This document shows, piece by piece, positions 55,978 to 64,000 of a stretch of 64,000 nucleotides of DNA. This stretch comes from Arenibacter algicola (GTDB taxonomy: Bacteria > Bacteroidota > Bacteroidia > Flavobacteriales > Flavobacteriaceae). Positions within the stretch are counted from its first letter, which is position 1; each line of letters opens with the position of its first letter. The stretch covers positions 2,790,001 through 2,854,000 of the forward strand of contig NZ_JPOO01000003.1 in assembly GCF_000733925.1 (NCBI RefSeq), read 5' to 3'. The notes below the pieces were generated by a model, which was not told the DNA's origin, did not search any database, and saw only the letters and a program-made list of their open reading frames with translations. The position numbers and the translations under genes are program-made.

Positions 55978-57606
55978 ATGATCACAGGAGACCTAAAATC
56001 ACAAATAGACCAAATCTGGAATACCTTTTGGACAGGCGGCATTACAAACACCATTACCATCGTAGAGCAATTGACCTACCTCATCTTTATTAAAAACCTT
56101 GATGAGACCGAGACTCGTAACGAGCTAAAGGCCAAACGTGGATTTAAGTTCACTCCTATTTTTAGCGAAGACCAACAAGATTTTCGTTGGAAAAATCTTC
56201 GCCAGATGGATGTTAATCCACGTCACTCTGTTTTTAGCAATACGGTCGATGGGGTCTTCCCCTTTATTCGTTCGTTGGGTAAAGAAAAAAGCCTCTTTAG
56301 TACCTACATGAAAGGAGCCACTTTTGGTATTTCAAAACCTGCCGTTCTCGATCAGGTCATCGAGAAACTCGAAAGGCTACCCATGGAAAACCAAGATACC
56401 AAAGGCGATATTTACGAGTATCTGCTTTCCAAGCTTGAAGGCGGTGGAACTGCCGGCCAGTTTCGTACACCTCGTCATATCATCAAATTAATGGTAGAGC
56501 TAATGCAGCCTACTTTGGAAGATATAATTAGTGACCCTTCCGCAGGCACCGCAGGCTTTTTGGTCGCTGCAAAGGAATATATTGATACACATCATAGTGT
56601 AACCGAACTGGACAAACATGCCGATTTTATCAACAAGAAAATGTTCAACGGTACGGAGTTCGATGCTACCATGTTACGTATTGCCTCCATGAACCTTTAT
56701 CTGCATGGTGTGGAAGAACCCAATATTATCGATGTGGATGCCGTATCTAAAGATAACACCATTAGCGATGCTTATACCTTAGTACTCGCCAACCCGCCTT
56801 TTAAGGGCACAATTGACAAGGAAAGTATTGCACCCGGACTCAAAAACGTGACCAATACTACGAAGACTGAATTGCTGTTTTTGGCCTTGATGCTTCGACA
56901 ATTGAAAACGGGAGGCCGAGCGGCCGTTATCGTGCCCGACGGCGTGCTATTCGGTAGTGGCAAGGCACATAAGAATATTCGTGAAGAAATCGTAGCGAAC
57001 CATAAATTAGAGGCCGTAATCTCAATGCCCAGCGGTGTATTTAAACCGTATGCAGGGGTTAGTACGGCCATCATGATTTTTACCAAAACAGGTTCGGGCG
57101 GTACAGATCATGTATGGTTCTATGATATGCTGCAAGATGGCAAATCTTTGGATGATAAACGAAATCTATTGGTCGACGAAACCTTGTTCGACGACTTTGC
57201 TTTTGGCGACGGTTCAAAGGCACTAAGCGCAGCAGAAGCGCATGAAAAATTTAATCTGCCGCAGTTATTGGATCATTACCGTTACTTGAAAAGCCACTAT
57301 TTTAAAAAAATGCATGCTAAGGATGGAGAATTGTTACATGTACAAGATGTCCCAGAAAATTTAGGGCTAAACCAATTTCTAGAAAACACGTGTACCCATA
57401 ATTATAAAGACCGTACCTCACAATCTTTTTTAGTGCCGTTTAAAGAAATAAAGGAGAATGACTGGGACTTGTCTATCAACCGCTACAAAGAGATAGTTTA
57501 TGAAGAAGTGGAGTATGATGCACCAGAAGTAATCATAAAAAGAATTAAAGAAATTGATTCAGAAAGAAAGACAATTTTAGTGGATTTACAGAAACAATTG
57601 ATTTAA
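55978..57606 (+). CDS. hsdM: Type I restriction-modification methylase subunit HsdM
   Basis: The protein has 542 residues with the HsdM N-terminal helical domain, motif I DPSAGTAGFL (D186) and motif IV LANPPFKG (N272), plus GQFRTPRHIIKLM before motif I. It methylates adenine in the recognition site with HsdS. Its start follows the receiver-gene stop directly, and its stop shares a base with hsdS (TAATG). Confidence 0.95.
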   Translation: MITGDLKSQIDQIWNTFWTGGITNTITIVEQLTYLIFIKNLDETETRNELKAKRGFKFTPIFSEDQQDFRWKNLRQMDVNPRHSVFSNTVDGVFPFIRSLGKEKSLFSTYMKGATFGISKPAVLDQVIEKLERLPMENQDTKGDIYEYLLSKLEGGGTAGQFRTPRHIIKLMVELMQPTLEDIISDPSAGTAGFLVAAKEYIDTHHSVTELDKHADFINKKMFNGTEFDATMLRIASMNLYLHGVEEPNIIDVDAVSKDNTISDAYTLVLANPPFKGTIDKESIAPGLKNVTNTTKTELLFLALMLRQLKTGGRAAVIVPDGVLFGSGKAHKNIREEIVANHKLEAVISMPSGVFKPYAGVSTAIMIFTKTGSGGTDHVWFYDMLQDGKSLDDKRNLLVDETLFDDFAFGDGSKALSAAEAHEKFNLPQLLDHYRYLKSHYFKKMHAKDGELLHVQDVPENLGLNQFLENTCTHNYKDRTSQSFLVPFKEIKENDWDLSINRYKEIVYEEVEYDAPEVIIKRIKEIDSERKTILVDLQKQLI

Positions 57607-58718
57607 TGATAGCAACTGAAAAAGAGAACAAAATTGTGAATTGGAGTGAGGTTTTAACCATCAAAAATGGTAAAAATCAGCGAAAAGTTGAGAATCCAAA
57701 GGGCAAATATCCAATTTACGGCAGCGGTGGGGTGATGGGCTACGCAGATGATTATATTTGTGATGAGCATACTGTAATTATAGGACGAAAGGGTTCAATA
57801 AATAAACCGCTATACATCTTAGAGAAGTTTTGGAATGTTGATACTGCTTTTGGCTTAGTAGCGGGTAAAAATCTATCTTCAAAATACCTCTATTATTTTT
57901 GCATACAGTATGATTTTTTAAGACATAATAAAGCCACCACAATACCAAGTCTTACCAAAGCAGATTTACTTAAAGTTGAAATTCCCTTACCACCCCTAGA
58001 AACCCAAAAGCGAATTGCCCAGATTTTAGACGAAGCCTGCGCCCTCCGCGACAAGACCCAACAACTTTTAAAAGAATATGATTTGCTCGCTCAGTCTATC
58101 TTTTTGGAGATGTTTGGGGATCCGGCTATAAATCAAAAAGGTTGGGAAATGAAAGAATTTGGTGATGTCGGCAAATTAGACAGAGGTAAATCAAAACATC
58201 GCCCTAGAAACGCACCAGAATTATTAGGCGGCATTTATCCTTTAATTCAAACAGGAGATGTGGCAAACTCAAATGGGCGAATAGAGGAGTATACATCCAC
58301 ATATTCTGAAATAGGGTTAGCACAAAGTAAAATGTGGCCAAAAGGTACACTTTGCATTACTGTTGCCGCAAATATCGCTAAAACAGGTATTTTAACGATG
58401 GATGCATGTTTCCCTGATAGTGTTGTAGGCTTTATTCCCAATGAACACACTAATAATGAATTTACTCTATTTTGGATGTCATTTTTACAAAAAATAATTG
58501 AAGCAAATGCGCCACAAGCAGCTCAAAAAAATATTAATCTTAAAATTTTAAAAGAACTAAAATTTTTCTGTCCCCCAATCAACCTCCAAAACCAATTCGC
58601 TGAAAAAATCGCCCTAATTGAAAAACAAAAGGATTTGGCGAAACAAGAACTTAAAGAAAGTAAAGAGCTATTCAATTGTCTTTTACAAAAGGCGTTTAAA
58701 GGGGAATTGGTAAATTAG
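57606..58718 (+). CDS. hsdS: Type I restriction-modification specificity subunit HsdS
   Basis: The protein has 370 residues with two target-recognition domains. TRD1 ends in the conserved VEIPLPPLETQKRIAQIL helix; TRD2 ends with LKFFCPPINLQNQFAEKI. Coiled coils between and after them hold the two halves apart and bind HsdM. The two TRDs differ, so the recognition site should be bipartite. The target sequence cannot be predicted. Confidence 0.94.
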   Translation: MIATEKENKIVNWSEVLTIKNGKNQRKVENPKGKYPIYGSGGVMGYADDYICDEHTVIIGRKGSINKPLYILEKFWNVDTAFGLVAGKNLSSKYLYYFCIQYDFLRHNKATTIPSLTKADLLKVEIPLPPLETQKRIAQILDEACALRDKTQQLLKEYDLLAQSIFLEMFGDPAINQKGWEMKEFGDVGKLDRGKSKHRPRNAPELLGGIYPLIQTGDVANSNGRIEEYTSTYSEIGLAQSKMWPKGTLCITVAANIAKTGILTMDACFPDSVVGFIPNEHTNNEFTLFWMSFLQKIIEANAPQAAQKNINLKILKELKFFCPPINLQNQFAEKIALIEKQKDLAKQELKESKELFNCLLQKAFKGELVN

Positions 58719-58724
58719 CAGCAC

Positions 58725-60116
58725 ATGACCGCAGAAAGACTTCAAGCCATAATAGACCAAGGCGAAAGCGTAAATGTTGAGTTCAAGACATCAAGCATAG
58801 CGCTCAATAAGGATGCCTTTGATTCCATTTGTGGTTTTTTGAACCGAAGCGGCGGTCATTTGCTCCTAGGAGTGCAAAATGATGGTGCGGTAAGCGGGGT
58901 ACACGAAGATAAAGTACAGGGTATTATTGATGGCTTGGTCGCCAATGCCAATAACCCCCAGAAACTGAACCCACCTTATTATGTTTCCCCAGAGGTCTTA
59001 GATATGAATGGCAAAAAAGTCATCGTAGTCTATGTGCCCGAAAGTTCACAAGTACATGCCACTAAAGGTAGAATCTACGATCGCAACCAAGATGGCGATT
59101 TCGACATTACCAATCAACAAGACCAAGTGTCTCAATTGTATCTGCGTAAACAGAATTCGTATTCCGAGAATCAGGTATATCCGTACGTGGAGCTATCGGA
59201 CTTTAAAGAATCGCTCTTTGAAAAGGTTCGCAACTTGGCTAGAAACCAACAGCCCAAACACCCGTGGTTGGCTATGACCAATGAAGAACTGCTGCGTTCC
59301 GTAGGGCTTTATAAAAAAGATATGAAAACGGGGCAATCAGGTTATACGCTAGCAGCCGTTTTGCTCTTTGGCAAAGATGAAACCATACAAAGTGTAGTGC
59401 CACACTACAAAACCGATGCCCTTGCCCGAATAGAAAACAAAGACCGCTACGACGATAGAGACGATATACGCACCAATCTTTTTGAGAGTTATGACCGTCT
59501 CATGGCATTTGTGGCTAAACACCTATCGGAAAAATTTCATTTAATAAATACACAGCGTATCAATGTAAGAGATAACCTTTTTCGAGAAGTAATCGCCAAT
59601 CTATTGGTACATCGGGAATACACAAATCCCTTTCCGGCAAAGTTCATCATCGAAGCAAATCAGGTGCGTGCAGAAAATTGGAACAAACCCCATGGTAGCG
59701 GCAATATAGATCCTGCCAATTTTTCGCCCTATCCCAAAAACCCTATTATCGCAAAGTTGTTCAAGGAAATCGGATGGGTAGATGAATTGGGTTCCGGTGT
59801 ACGAAATACTTATAAGTACACAGAATTATATACTCCAGGAGCGAAACCTACTTTTACCGAAGGCGATGTTTTTGAGATTATAATTCCACTTAGCGAAAAG
59901 GCAAGCGAGGAAACGTCGGAGAAAGTATCAGGCAAAACGTCGGAGAAAATTATTACCCTTTTAAAGGAAGATAATAAAAGAACCGCCAAGGAATTATCGA
60001 AAATCATTGGTGTTTCTGATAGGGCAATAGAAAAACAGATAGCAAAATTACAGCAACAAGGCAAGCTAACAAGGGTAGGCTCCGATAAAGCTGGCCATTG
60101 GAAAGTGATGAATTAA
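58725..60116 (+). CDS. AlbA_2 (Schlafen-like) ATP-binding protein with C-terminal winged helix
   Basis: The protein has 463 residues. The AlbA_2 domain occupies about 10-130 (VNVEFKTSS, GGHLLLGVQNDG). The middle resembles the ATPase-like C-terminal domain of COG2865 proteins (NLFREVIANLLVHREY, ELGSGVRNTYKY). A repeated linker (SEETSEKVSGKTSEK) leads into a winged helix (RTAKELSKIIGVSDRAIEKQI). Genes of this type are often next to type I restriction genes. The function here is unknown; a regulatory or accessory defence role is likely. Confidence 0.85.
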   Translation: MTAERLQAIIDQGESVNVEFKTSSIALNKDAFDSICGFLNRSGGHLLLGVQNDGAVSGVHEDKVQGIIDGLVANANNPQKLNPPYYVSPEVLDMNGKKVIVVYVPESSQVHATKGRIYDRNQDGDFDITNQQDQVSQLYLRKQNSYSENQVYPYVELSDFKESLFEKVRNLARNQQPKHPWLAMTNEELLRSVGLYKKDMKTGQSGYTLAAVLLFGKDETIQSVVPHYKTDALARIENKDRYDDRDDIRTNLFESYDRLMAFVAKHLSEKFHLINTQRINVRDNLFREVIANLLVHREYTNPFPAKFIIEANQVRAENWNKPHGSGNIDPANFSPYPKNPIIAKLFKEIGWVDELGSGVRNTYKYTELYTPGAKPTFTEGDVFEIIIPLSEKASEETSEKVSGKTSEKIITLLKEDNKRTAKELSKIIGVSDRAIEKQIAKLQQQGKLTRVGSDKAGHWKVMN

Positions 60117-60146
60117 TAAATAGAATAGTAAGCCAGCTTTAAAAAG

Positions 60147-60242
60147 TTCGGAGTAAAGTTCGGAGTAAAGTTCGGAGTAAAGTTCGGAGTAAAGTTCGGA
60201 GTAAAGTTCGGAGTAAAGTTCGGAGTAAAGTTCGGAGTAAAG
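60147..60242. repeat. Eight exact tandem copies of a 12-bp unit between the AlbA_2 and hsdR genes
   Basis: TTCGGAGTAAAG is repeated eight times without mismatch over 96 bp, ending 30 bp before the hsdR start. The perfect copies imply recent slippage or expansion. There are no spacers, so it is not a CRISPR. It lies outside both genes, where copy number could change promoter or translation spacing. Confidence 0.9.
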
Positions 60243-60272
60243 TAAATTTTAAAAAAAGACAACACAAAACAA

Positions 60273-63200
60273 ATGGGTACAAATTTCCAATTTTTGGCTA
60301 CTGAATGGGACACTTTCTACGAAAGAGCAACCAAAGCGGAGCAATTGGTCATTACAGACCCTCGTGCTTCTTTAGCCTATTCGCGTATGGCCCTGGAACT
60401 TGCCGTGAACTGGATGTACACGAACGACGAAGAACTAACGCTACCATTCGATACTTCGCTCAACAGCTTAATCACAGCGAAAGCTTTTGAATTACAGTTC
60501 AATCATAAACTGTACAATGAAATCCACCTCATTCGAAAAGCAGGCAATCTGGCCTTGCACAACAAAAGGGTTTCAGATGTCGATTCACATACCATAATCG
60601 AGTACCTGTTCTATTTTGCCAAGTGGTTCGCAAAATCGTATACACAAGAAGTTCCTGAAAACATAGGTCTTTTTGATTGGGAATTGATTCCAAAGGAAGG
60701 GCAAGATGCACTTTCAAAAAAGCAGTTGGCTCAACTTCAAGAAAAACTTGATACCGAGAAAAATACTTTTCAAAAGCAACTGGCGGCATCAGCGGAGAAA
60801 AATAGGTTATTAGAGGAAAAGAACGAACTTTTCAAAAAACAGCTCGAAGCCTTACAGCAGCAAATCGAAGCGAACAAAGTTGTCGCTAATACGCAAGATG
60901 AAGTACACCATCCGCGAAACGAATACGAAACCCGAAAATATTTTATAGATGTGCTTTTACGGGAAGCAGGATGGGATTTGGCAGGAATCAAGGATACCGA
61001 ATTCAAGGTACAGTACATGCCCAAATCAACAAATACTTCCGAAACCGGGTATGTAGACTATGTGTTGTGGGACGATGACGGCCTCCCATTGGCCTTGGTA
61101 GAAGCAAAAAAGACCTTGGAAAGTGTCAGCAAGGGCGAAAACCAAGCCCAATTATATGCTGATAGTTTAGAGAAAATGTACGGTCGAAGGCCTGTAATGT
61201 ATTATAGCAATGGATTCGAAACCTATCTCTGGGACGACCAATTTTATAAAAGGTCACGACCCGTACATGGTTTTTATACCAAACAGGAACTCCAAACCCT
61301 AATGTACCGTCGCAACCATCGCACAGATATTAGAACGGCGGATGTTGATGTATTGATTGCGGGTAGGACGTATCAATTACGATCCATAAAAAGTATTGCC
61401 GAACACTTTGCAGGCACTGATAAATCAACAGGAAACCTTATCGGAACAAACCGTGGTGCCCTATTGGTTTTGGCAACAGGTACTGGAAAGACCAGAACAT
61501 CCATCGCCCTCTCAAAAATGATGTTGGAAGCCAATTGGGTAAAGCGTGTACTCTTTTTGGCAGACCGAAAAAGTTTGGTGCGACAAGCAAAGAGCAATTT
61601 TGTAAAATTTCTGCCTGAACATTCCAGCGTAAATCTATTGAAGGAAAAAGATAATCCGGATGCCCGTTTTGCTTTTTCTACATATCAGACCATGATGGGA
61701 TTGATAGACAGTTCAAAAGATGATGACAAACGTTTTTATGGGGTCGGGCATTTTGATTTGATTATAGTAGACGAAGCACATCGTTCCATCTATAAAAAGT
61801 ACCAAGCGATTTTTGAATATTTTGACGGCTTATTCTTAGGACTCACCGCAACGCCAAAAAACAGTATCGATAAAAATACGTACTCCATTTTTGGTTTGGC
61901 AGACAAGTCTCCTACAGATGCCTATACTTTTCAAGAAGCAGTTGCCAATAAACATTTAGTCCCCTATCGAACCGTTTCCGCACCGACCAAATTTTTGAGG
62001 GAAGGCATTCGCTACGATGAGCTTTCCGATGAAGAAAAAGAAGAATTCGAAGAAGAAATATTAGATGGGGAAAAGGCAACGGGCAATGAATGGATATCAT
62101 CCAATGAATTGTACCAATGGCTGTTCAATAGAGATACCACGATAAAAACATTACAATTTATCCTGAAAAACGGCATCAAAAAACGAGGTGGAGAAGAACT
62201 CGGAAAAACCATTTTTTTCGCCCGTAATAAAAAACACGCACAGTTCTTAAAAGATATTTTCATGGAATTGGATAAGGAGCGTTTCGGCAACGACTATGTA
62301 AAGGTTATTACACATGGCGAACCCAAAGCGGAAGAATTTATTCAGCGTTTCTGCGATGAAGAAAAAGACCGTTTGCCCCAGATAACCATTTCTGTGGATA
62401 TGATGGATACCGGTATCGATGCACCCAGTTGCGTAAACCTCGTATTTTACAAACCTGTAAAGTCGTATGCCAAATTTTGGCAGATGATTGGTAGAGGTTC
62501 ACGCTTACGCCCTAATCTATTTGGTGTCGGAAAGGACAAAGAGCGTTTCTTGATATTCGATCTATGCGGCAACTTCGAGTTTTTTAAGGAAAATCCCGAA
62601 GGCATAGAAAGTAGTTCCCAAAAAAGTTTGACCGAAATCGTTTTTGGTTTAAAGCTACGTCTGGCAGAATATCTAAAAACCAATGCCTTTATCGAAGAAG
62701 CGGATTTACACCAATTCAGAACAGAACTATTAGATACCCTGCATTCGGAAATCTCCCATCTCAACAAGGATAGATTCGACGTTAAAATGCGAATGCAAAC
62801 TGTTTTGGAGTACGGAAGCGAAAATCGTGAACTGTGGAACCACCTCTCGAAAAAGGATATTAAGATTATCGAAGAAGCATTGGCACCATTGGTCAGGCCA
62901 GCAAAAGGCGATGTTGATTTAGCTCGATTCTACGATAAACTATTGTACACTCTAATGATAAAAGGTTTGGAAACCCCGAATGGAACCGAATTTGTTTCCT
63001 CTTTTACCATACCCATTTCTAAAGTGGCCGTCATTTCCAAAAAACTACTAAAGAAAACGACTATTCCAGAAGTAAAAGAAAAAGAAGGCCTTATAACAAA
63101 ACCTTTGGAAGAAGTTTTTTGGAAAAAGGAGGGTATCGCACATCTGGAAGAAATAAGAAAAGGTATCCGCAACCTCGTAAAGTACATTGACCCTTCCGAT

Positions 63201-63764
63201 CAGAAGTATGTAACTACCGATTTTGAGGACAGCTTGGACGAAAGTCAGGTTACCACTAACGATTATGTCAATGAACCACCAATAACCTTAAGTACACCGT
63301 TTACCAATAATCTGCACCGACTAAAAGAGCTAATACGAGCAAACAAAAACAACCTGACCATATCAAGAATACGCAAGGGCGAGACGATAACCGAAAAAGA
63401 ATTGCAGTCTTTGGAAACTATCATATTTACTGACGGAATCAAGAAAGATGCAATTGAAAAAGAAATAGGCGAGCAATTTATTCTTGTCCCATTTGTCATC
63501 TCACTTATGGGTCTTTCGGCTGATCGGGTTGACGAAGCCTTCGCCAATTTTATCAATCTATATCAACTTAATTCGATACAAATCCAATTTTTAGATACCA
63601 TCAAACTGTTCTTGACCAAGAATGGAAAAATAGACCCGACTAAACTTTACGACTCCCCTTTCAGAAATTATCATTCCATGGGTATCGACGGCGTATTTGA
63701 CGAGACGCAGGCAGATACCATCTTCGAAATTATCCAAACCTTGAACGATAGCCAGTCCGTATAA
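60273..63764 (+). CDS. hsdR: Type I restriction endonuclease HsdR with N-terminal DUF4145 domain
   Basis: The protein has 1163 residues. Residues about 1-130 are a DUF4145-like helical domain, followed by a coiled coil. The nuclease domain holds D262 (GYVDYVLW) and E277-x-K279 (VEAKK). The superfamily 2 motor has Walker A with K406 (ATGTGKT), Walker B D500 (VDEAHRS), LGLTATPK and QMIGRGSRLRP. The C-terminal part is of the EcoEI_R_C type. It cuts unmodified DNA after translocation. It has a 156-bp leader with the tandem repeat, so it may be expressed separately from the rest. Confidence 0.95.
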   Translation: MGTNFQFLATEWDTFYERATKAEQLVITDPRASLAYSRMALELAVNWMYTNDEELTLPFDTSLNSLITAKAFELQFNHKLYNEIHLIRKAGNLALHNKRVSDVDSHTIIEYLFYFAKWFAKSYTQEVPENIGLFDWELIPKEGQDALSKKQLAQLQEKLDTEKNTFQKQLAASAEKNRLLEEKNELFKKQLEALQQQIEANKVVANTQDEVHHPRNEYETRKYFIDVLLREAGWDLAGIKDTEFKVQYMPKSTNTSETGYVDYVLWDDDGLPLALVEAKKTLESVSKGENQAQLYADSLEKMYGRRPVMYYSNGFETYLWDDQFYKRSRPVHGFYTKQELQTLMYRRNHRTDIRTADVDVLIAGRTYQLRSIKSIAEHFAGTDKSTGNLIGTNRGALLVLATGTGKTRTSIALSKMMLEANWVKRVLFLADRKSLVRQAKSNFVKFLPEHSSVNLLKEKDNPDARFAFSTYQTMMGLIDSSKDDDKRFYGVGHFDLIIVDEAHRSIYKKYQAIFEYFDGLFLGLTATPKNSIDKNTYSIFGLADKSPTDAYTFQEAVANKHLVPYRTVSAPTKFLREGIRYDELSDEEKEEFEEEILDGEKATGNEWISSNELYQWLFNRDTTIKTLQFILKNGIKKRGGEELGKTIFFARNKKHAQFLKDIFMELDKERFGNDYVKVITHGEPKAEEFIQRFCDEEKDRLPQITISVDMMDTGIDAPSCVNLVFYKPVKSYAKFWQMIGRGSRLRPNLFGVGKDKERFLIFDLCGNFEFFKENPEGIESSSQKSLTEIVFGLKLRLAEYLKTNAFIEEADLHQFRTELLDTLHSEISHLNKDRFDVKMRMQTVLEYGSENRELWNHLSKKDIKIIEEALAPLVRPAKGDVDLARFYDKLLYTLMIKGLETPNGTEFVSSFTIPISKVAVISKKLLKKTTIPEVKEKEGLITKPLEEVFWKKEGIAHLEEIRKGIRNLVKYIDPSDQKYVTTDFEDSLDESQVTTNDYVNEPPITLSTPFTNNLHRLKELIRANKNNLTISRIRKGETITEKELQSLETIIFTDGIKKDAIEKEIGEQFILVPFVISLMGLSADRVDEAFANFINLYQLNSIQIQFLDTIKLFLTKNGKIDPTKLYDSPFRNYHSMGIDGVFDETQADTIFEIIQTLNDSQSV

Positions 63765-63810
63765 TTCTTTTTTGACGTCGAAAAAACTCCCGACTTTACT
63801 TTTAATTTTT

Positions 63811-63835
63811 ATGTATGCAGATAGGTTGCATACAT
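63811..63835. promoter_or_regulatory. Inverted repeat downstream of hsdR
   Basis: ATGTATGCA and TGCATACAT form a perfect 9-bp stem with a 7-base loop, 82 bp before the next start. No T-run follows, so a protein-binding site is as likely as a terminator. Confidence 0.45.
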
Positions 63836-63916
63836 TGTTATCATCTTTGTACCAGTTTAATAAAGGTCTAATTGCCAGCACCTTAAAAAGATGGCATAAA
63901 CTAAATAGTAAGAAAG

Positions 63917-64000
63917 ATGAAAAATTTTCATTTGGTTCAGGAAGACGGGGTTTATAAACTCAAAAAAGAAAATGCCCAACGAGCATCTAAAATCATTGAC
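63917..64000 (+). CDS. DUF2188-like protein (partial, 3' end outside window)
   Basis: The last 28 codons start MKNFHLVQEDGVYKLKKENAQ and continue RASKIID to the window edge. The pattern (short strand, then G-x-W/Y-x-x-K-x-x-x-A-x-R-A) matches the start of DUF2188 proteins, small proteins often found next to restriction genes. Function unknown. Confidence 0.55.
   Translation, partial: MKNFHLVQEDGVYKLKKENAQRASKIID

Noticed and set aside
60147..60242. Possible CRISPR array
   Set aside because: The 12-bp units are contiguous with no spacers and no cas genes are nearby.
60113..60313. Minus-strand 66-residue frame with FTPN repeated eight times
   Set aside because: It is only the translation of the 12-bp tandem repeat and overlaps the hsdR start; no signal of a real protein remains.
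63591..63881. 96-codon minus-strand frame
   Set aside because: It runs antisense through the hsdR 3' end and downstream repeat; the hsdR frame is clearly real.
63772..63957. 61-codon plus-strand frame after hsdR
   Set aside because: It overlaps the inverted repeat and the better-supported DUF2188-like start in another frame.

Overview
The window looks like a chromosome segment of a marine flavobacterium (Bacteroidota, Flavobacteriaceae-like). The grounds are the SusC/SusD pair, a type IX secretion C-terminal sorting domain, many lipoproteins and c-type cytochrome domains typical of this phylum, moderate-to-low GC and the near absence of Shine-Dalgarno sequences. I do not name a genus.

Region 1 (1-17375) is a catabolic island. 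It holds a DapA-type aldolase (cut by the window edge), a Gfo/Idh/MocA oxidoreductase, a secreted GH85 endo-beta-N-acetylglucosaminidase, and a long minus-strand run of exported enzymes: a PVC-type haem protein, a BASS transporter, an NTF2-like lipoprotein, RraA-like and RidA-like proteins, a SelA/DgaE-like PLP enzyme, a deacetylase-type amidohydrolase, an SMP-30 lactonase-like lipoprotein, a sorbosone-dehydrogenase/cytochrome c fusion and a DUF5009 membrane acyltransferase. Read together they could oxidise, deacetylate, deaminate and cleave amino sugars outside the cytoplasm. Region 2 (17376-23963) has a LytS/LytTR two-component pair, a remnant of a propeller-type sensor, an ABC-2 exporter with a NEW3-domain protein, and a small Hsp20-like protein. 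Region 3 (24000-30733) is a decayed accessory patch. One IS3-family element abuts a beheaded HUH replication protein. A second sits inside an HNH endonuclease gene with an intact 3-bp target duplication; removing it restores the reading frame.

Region 4 (about 30919 to beyond the window end) appears to be an integrative, mobilisable genomic island. It starts with the 3' half of a CAT-anticodon tRNA (att site), a tyrosine recombinase and a Fic protein. Next comes a scar (34669-35372) in which the 3' end of a relaxase gene is fused head-to-head to the 3' end of a type I hsdR gene. A cargo carbohydrate cluster follows (AraC regulator, ThuA/sugar dehydrogenase/cytochrome fusion, xylose-isomerase-like protein, haem-containing dehydrogenase, SusD, SusC), then an IS1182-like remnant, then intact mobB/mobC.

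The highlight is the operon 51283-63764. A WYL-family regulator, flanked by two near-identical 15-bp palindromes, precedes an apparent type I restriction-modification system with an unusual module inserted: a methylase/specificity-like protein fused to a histidine-kinase DHp and GHKL ATPase, immediately followed by a receiver-domain protein with an unrecognised output domain. Canonical hsdM, hsdS, an AlbA_2 (Schlafen-like) ATPase gene, an 8 x 12-bp tandem repeat and a DUF4145-hsdR gene follow. This looks like a restriction system wired to a two-component phosphorelay, which I do not recognise as a described defence architecture. All family assignments come from reading the sequence by eye; no database search was run.
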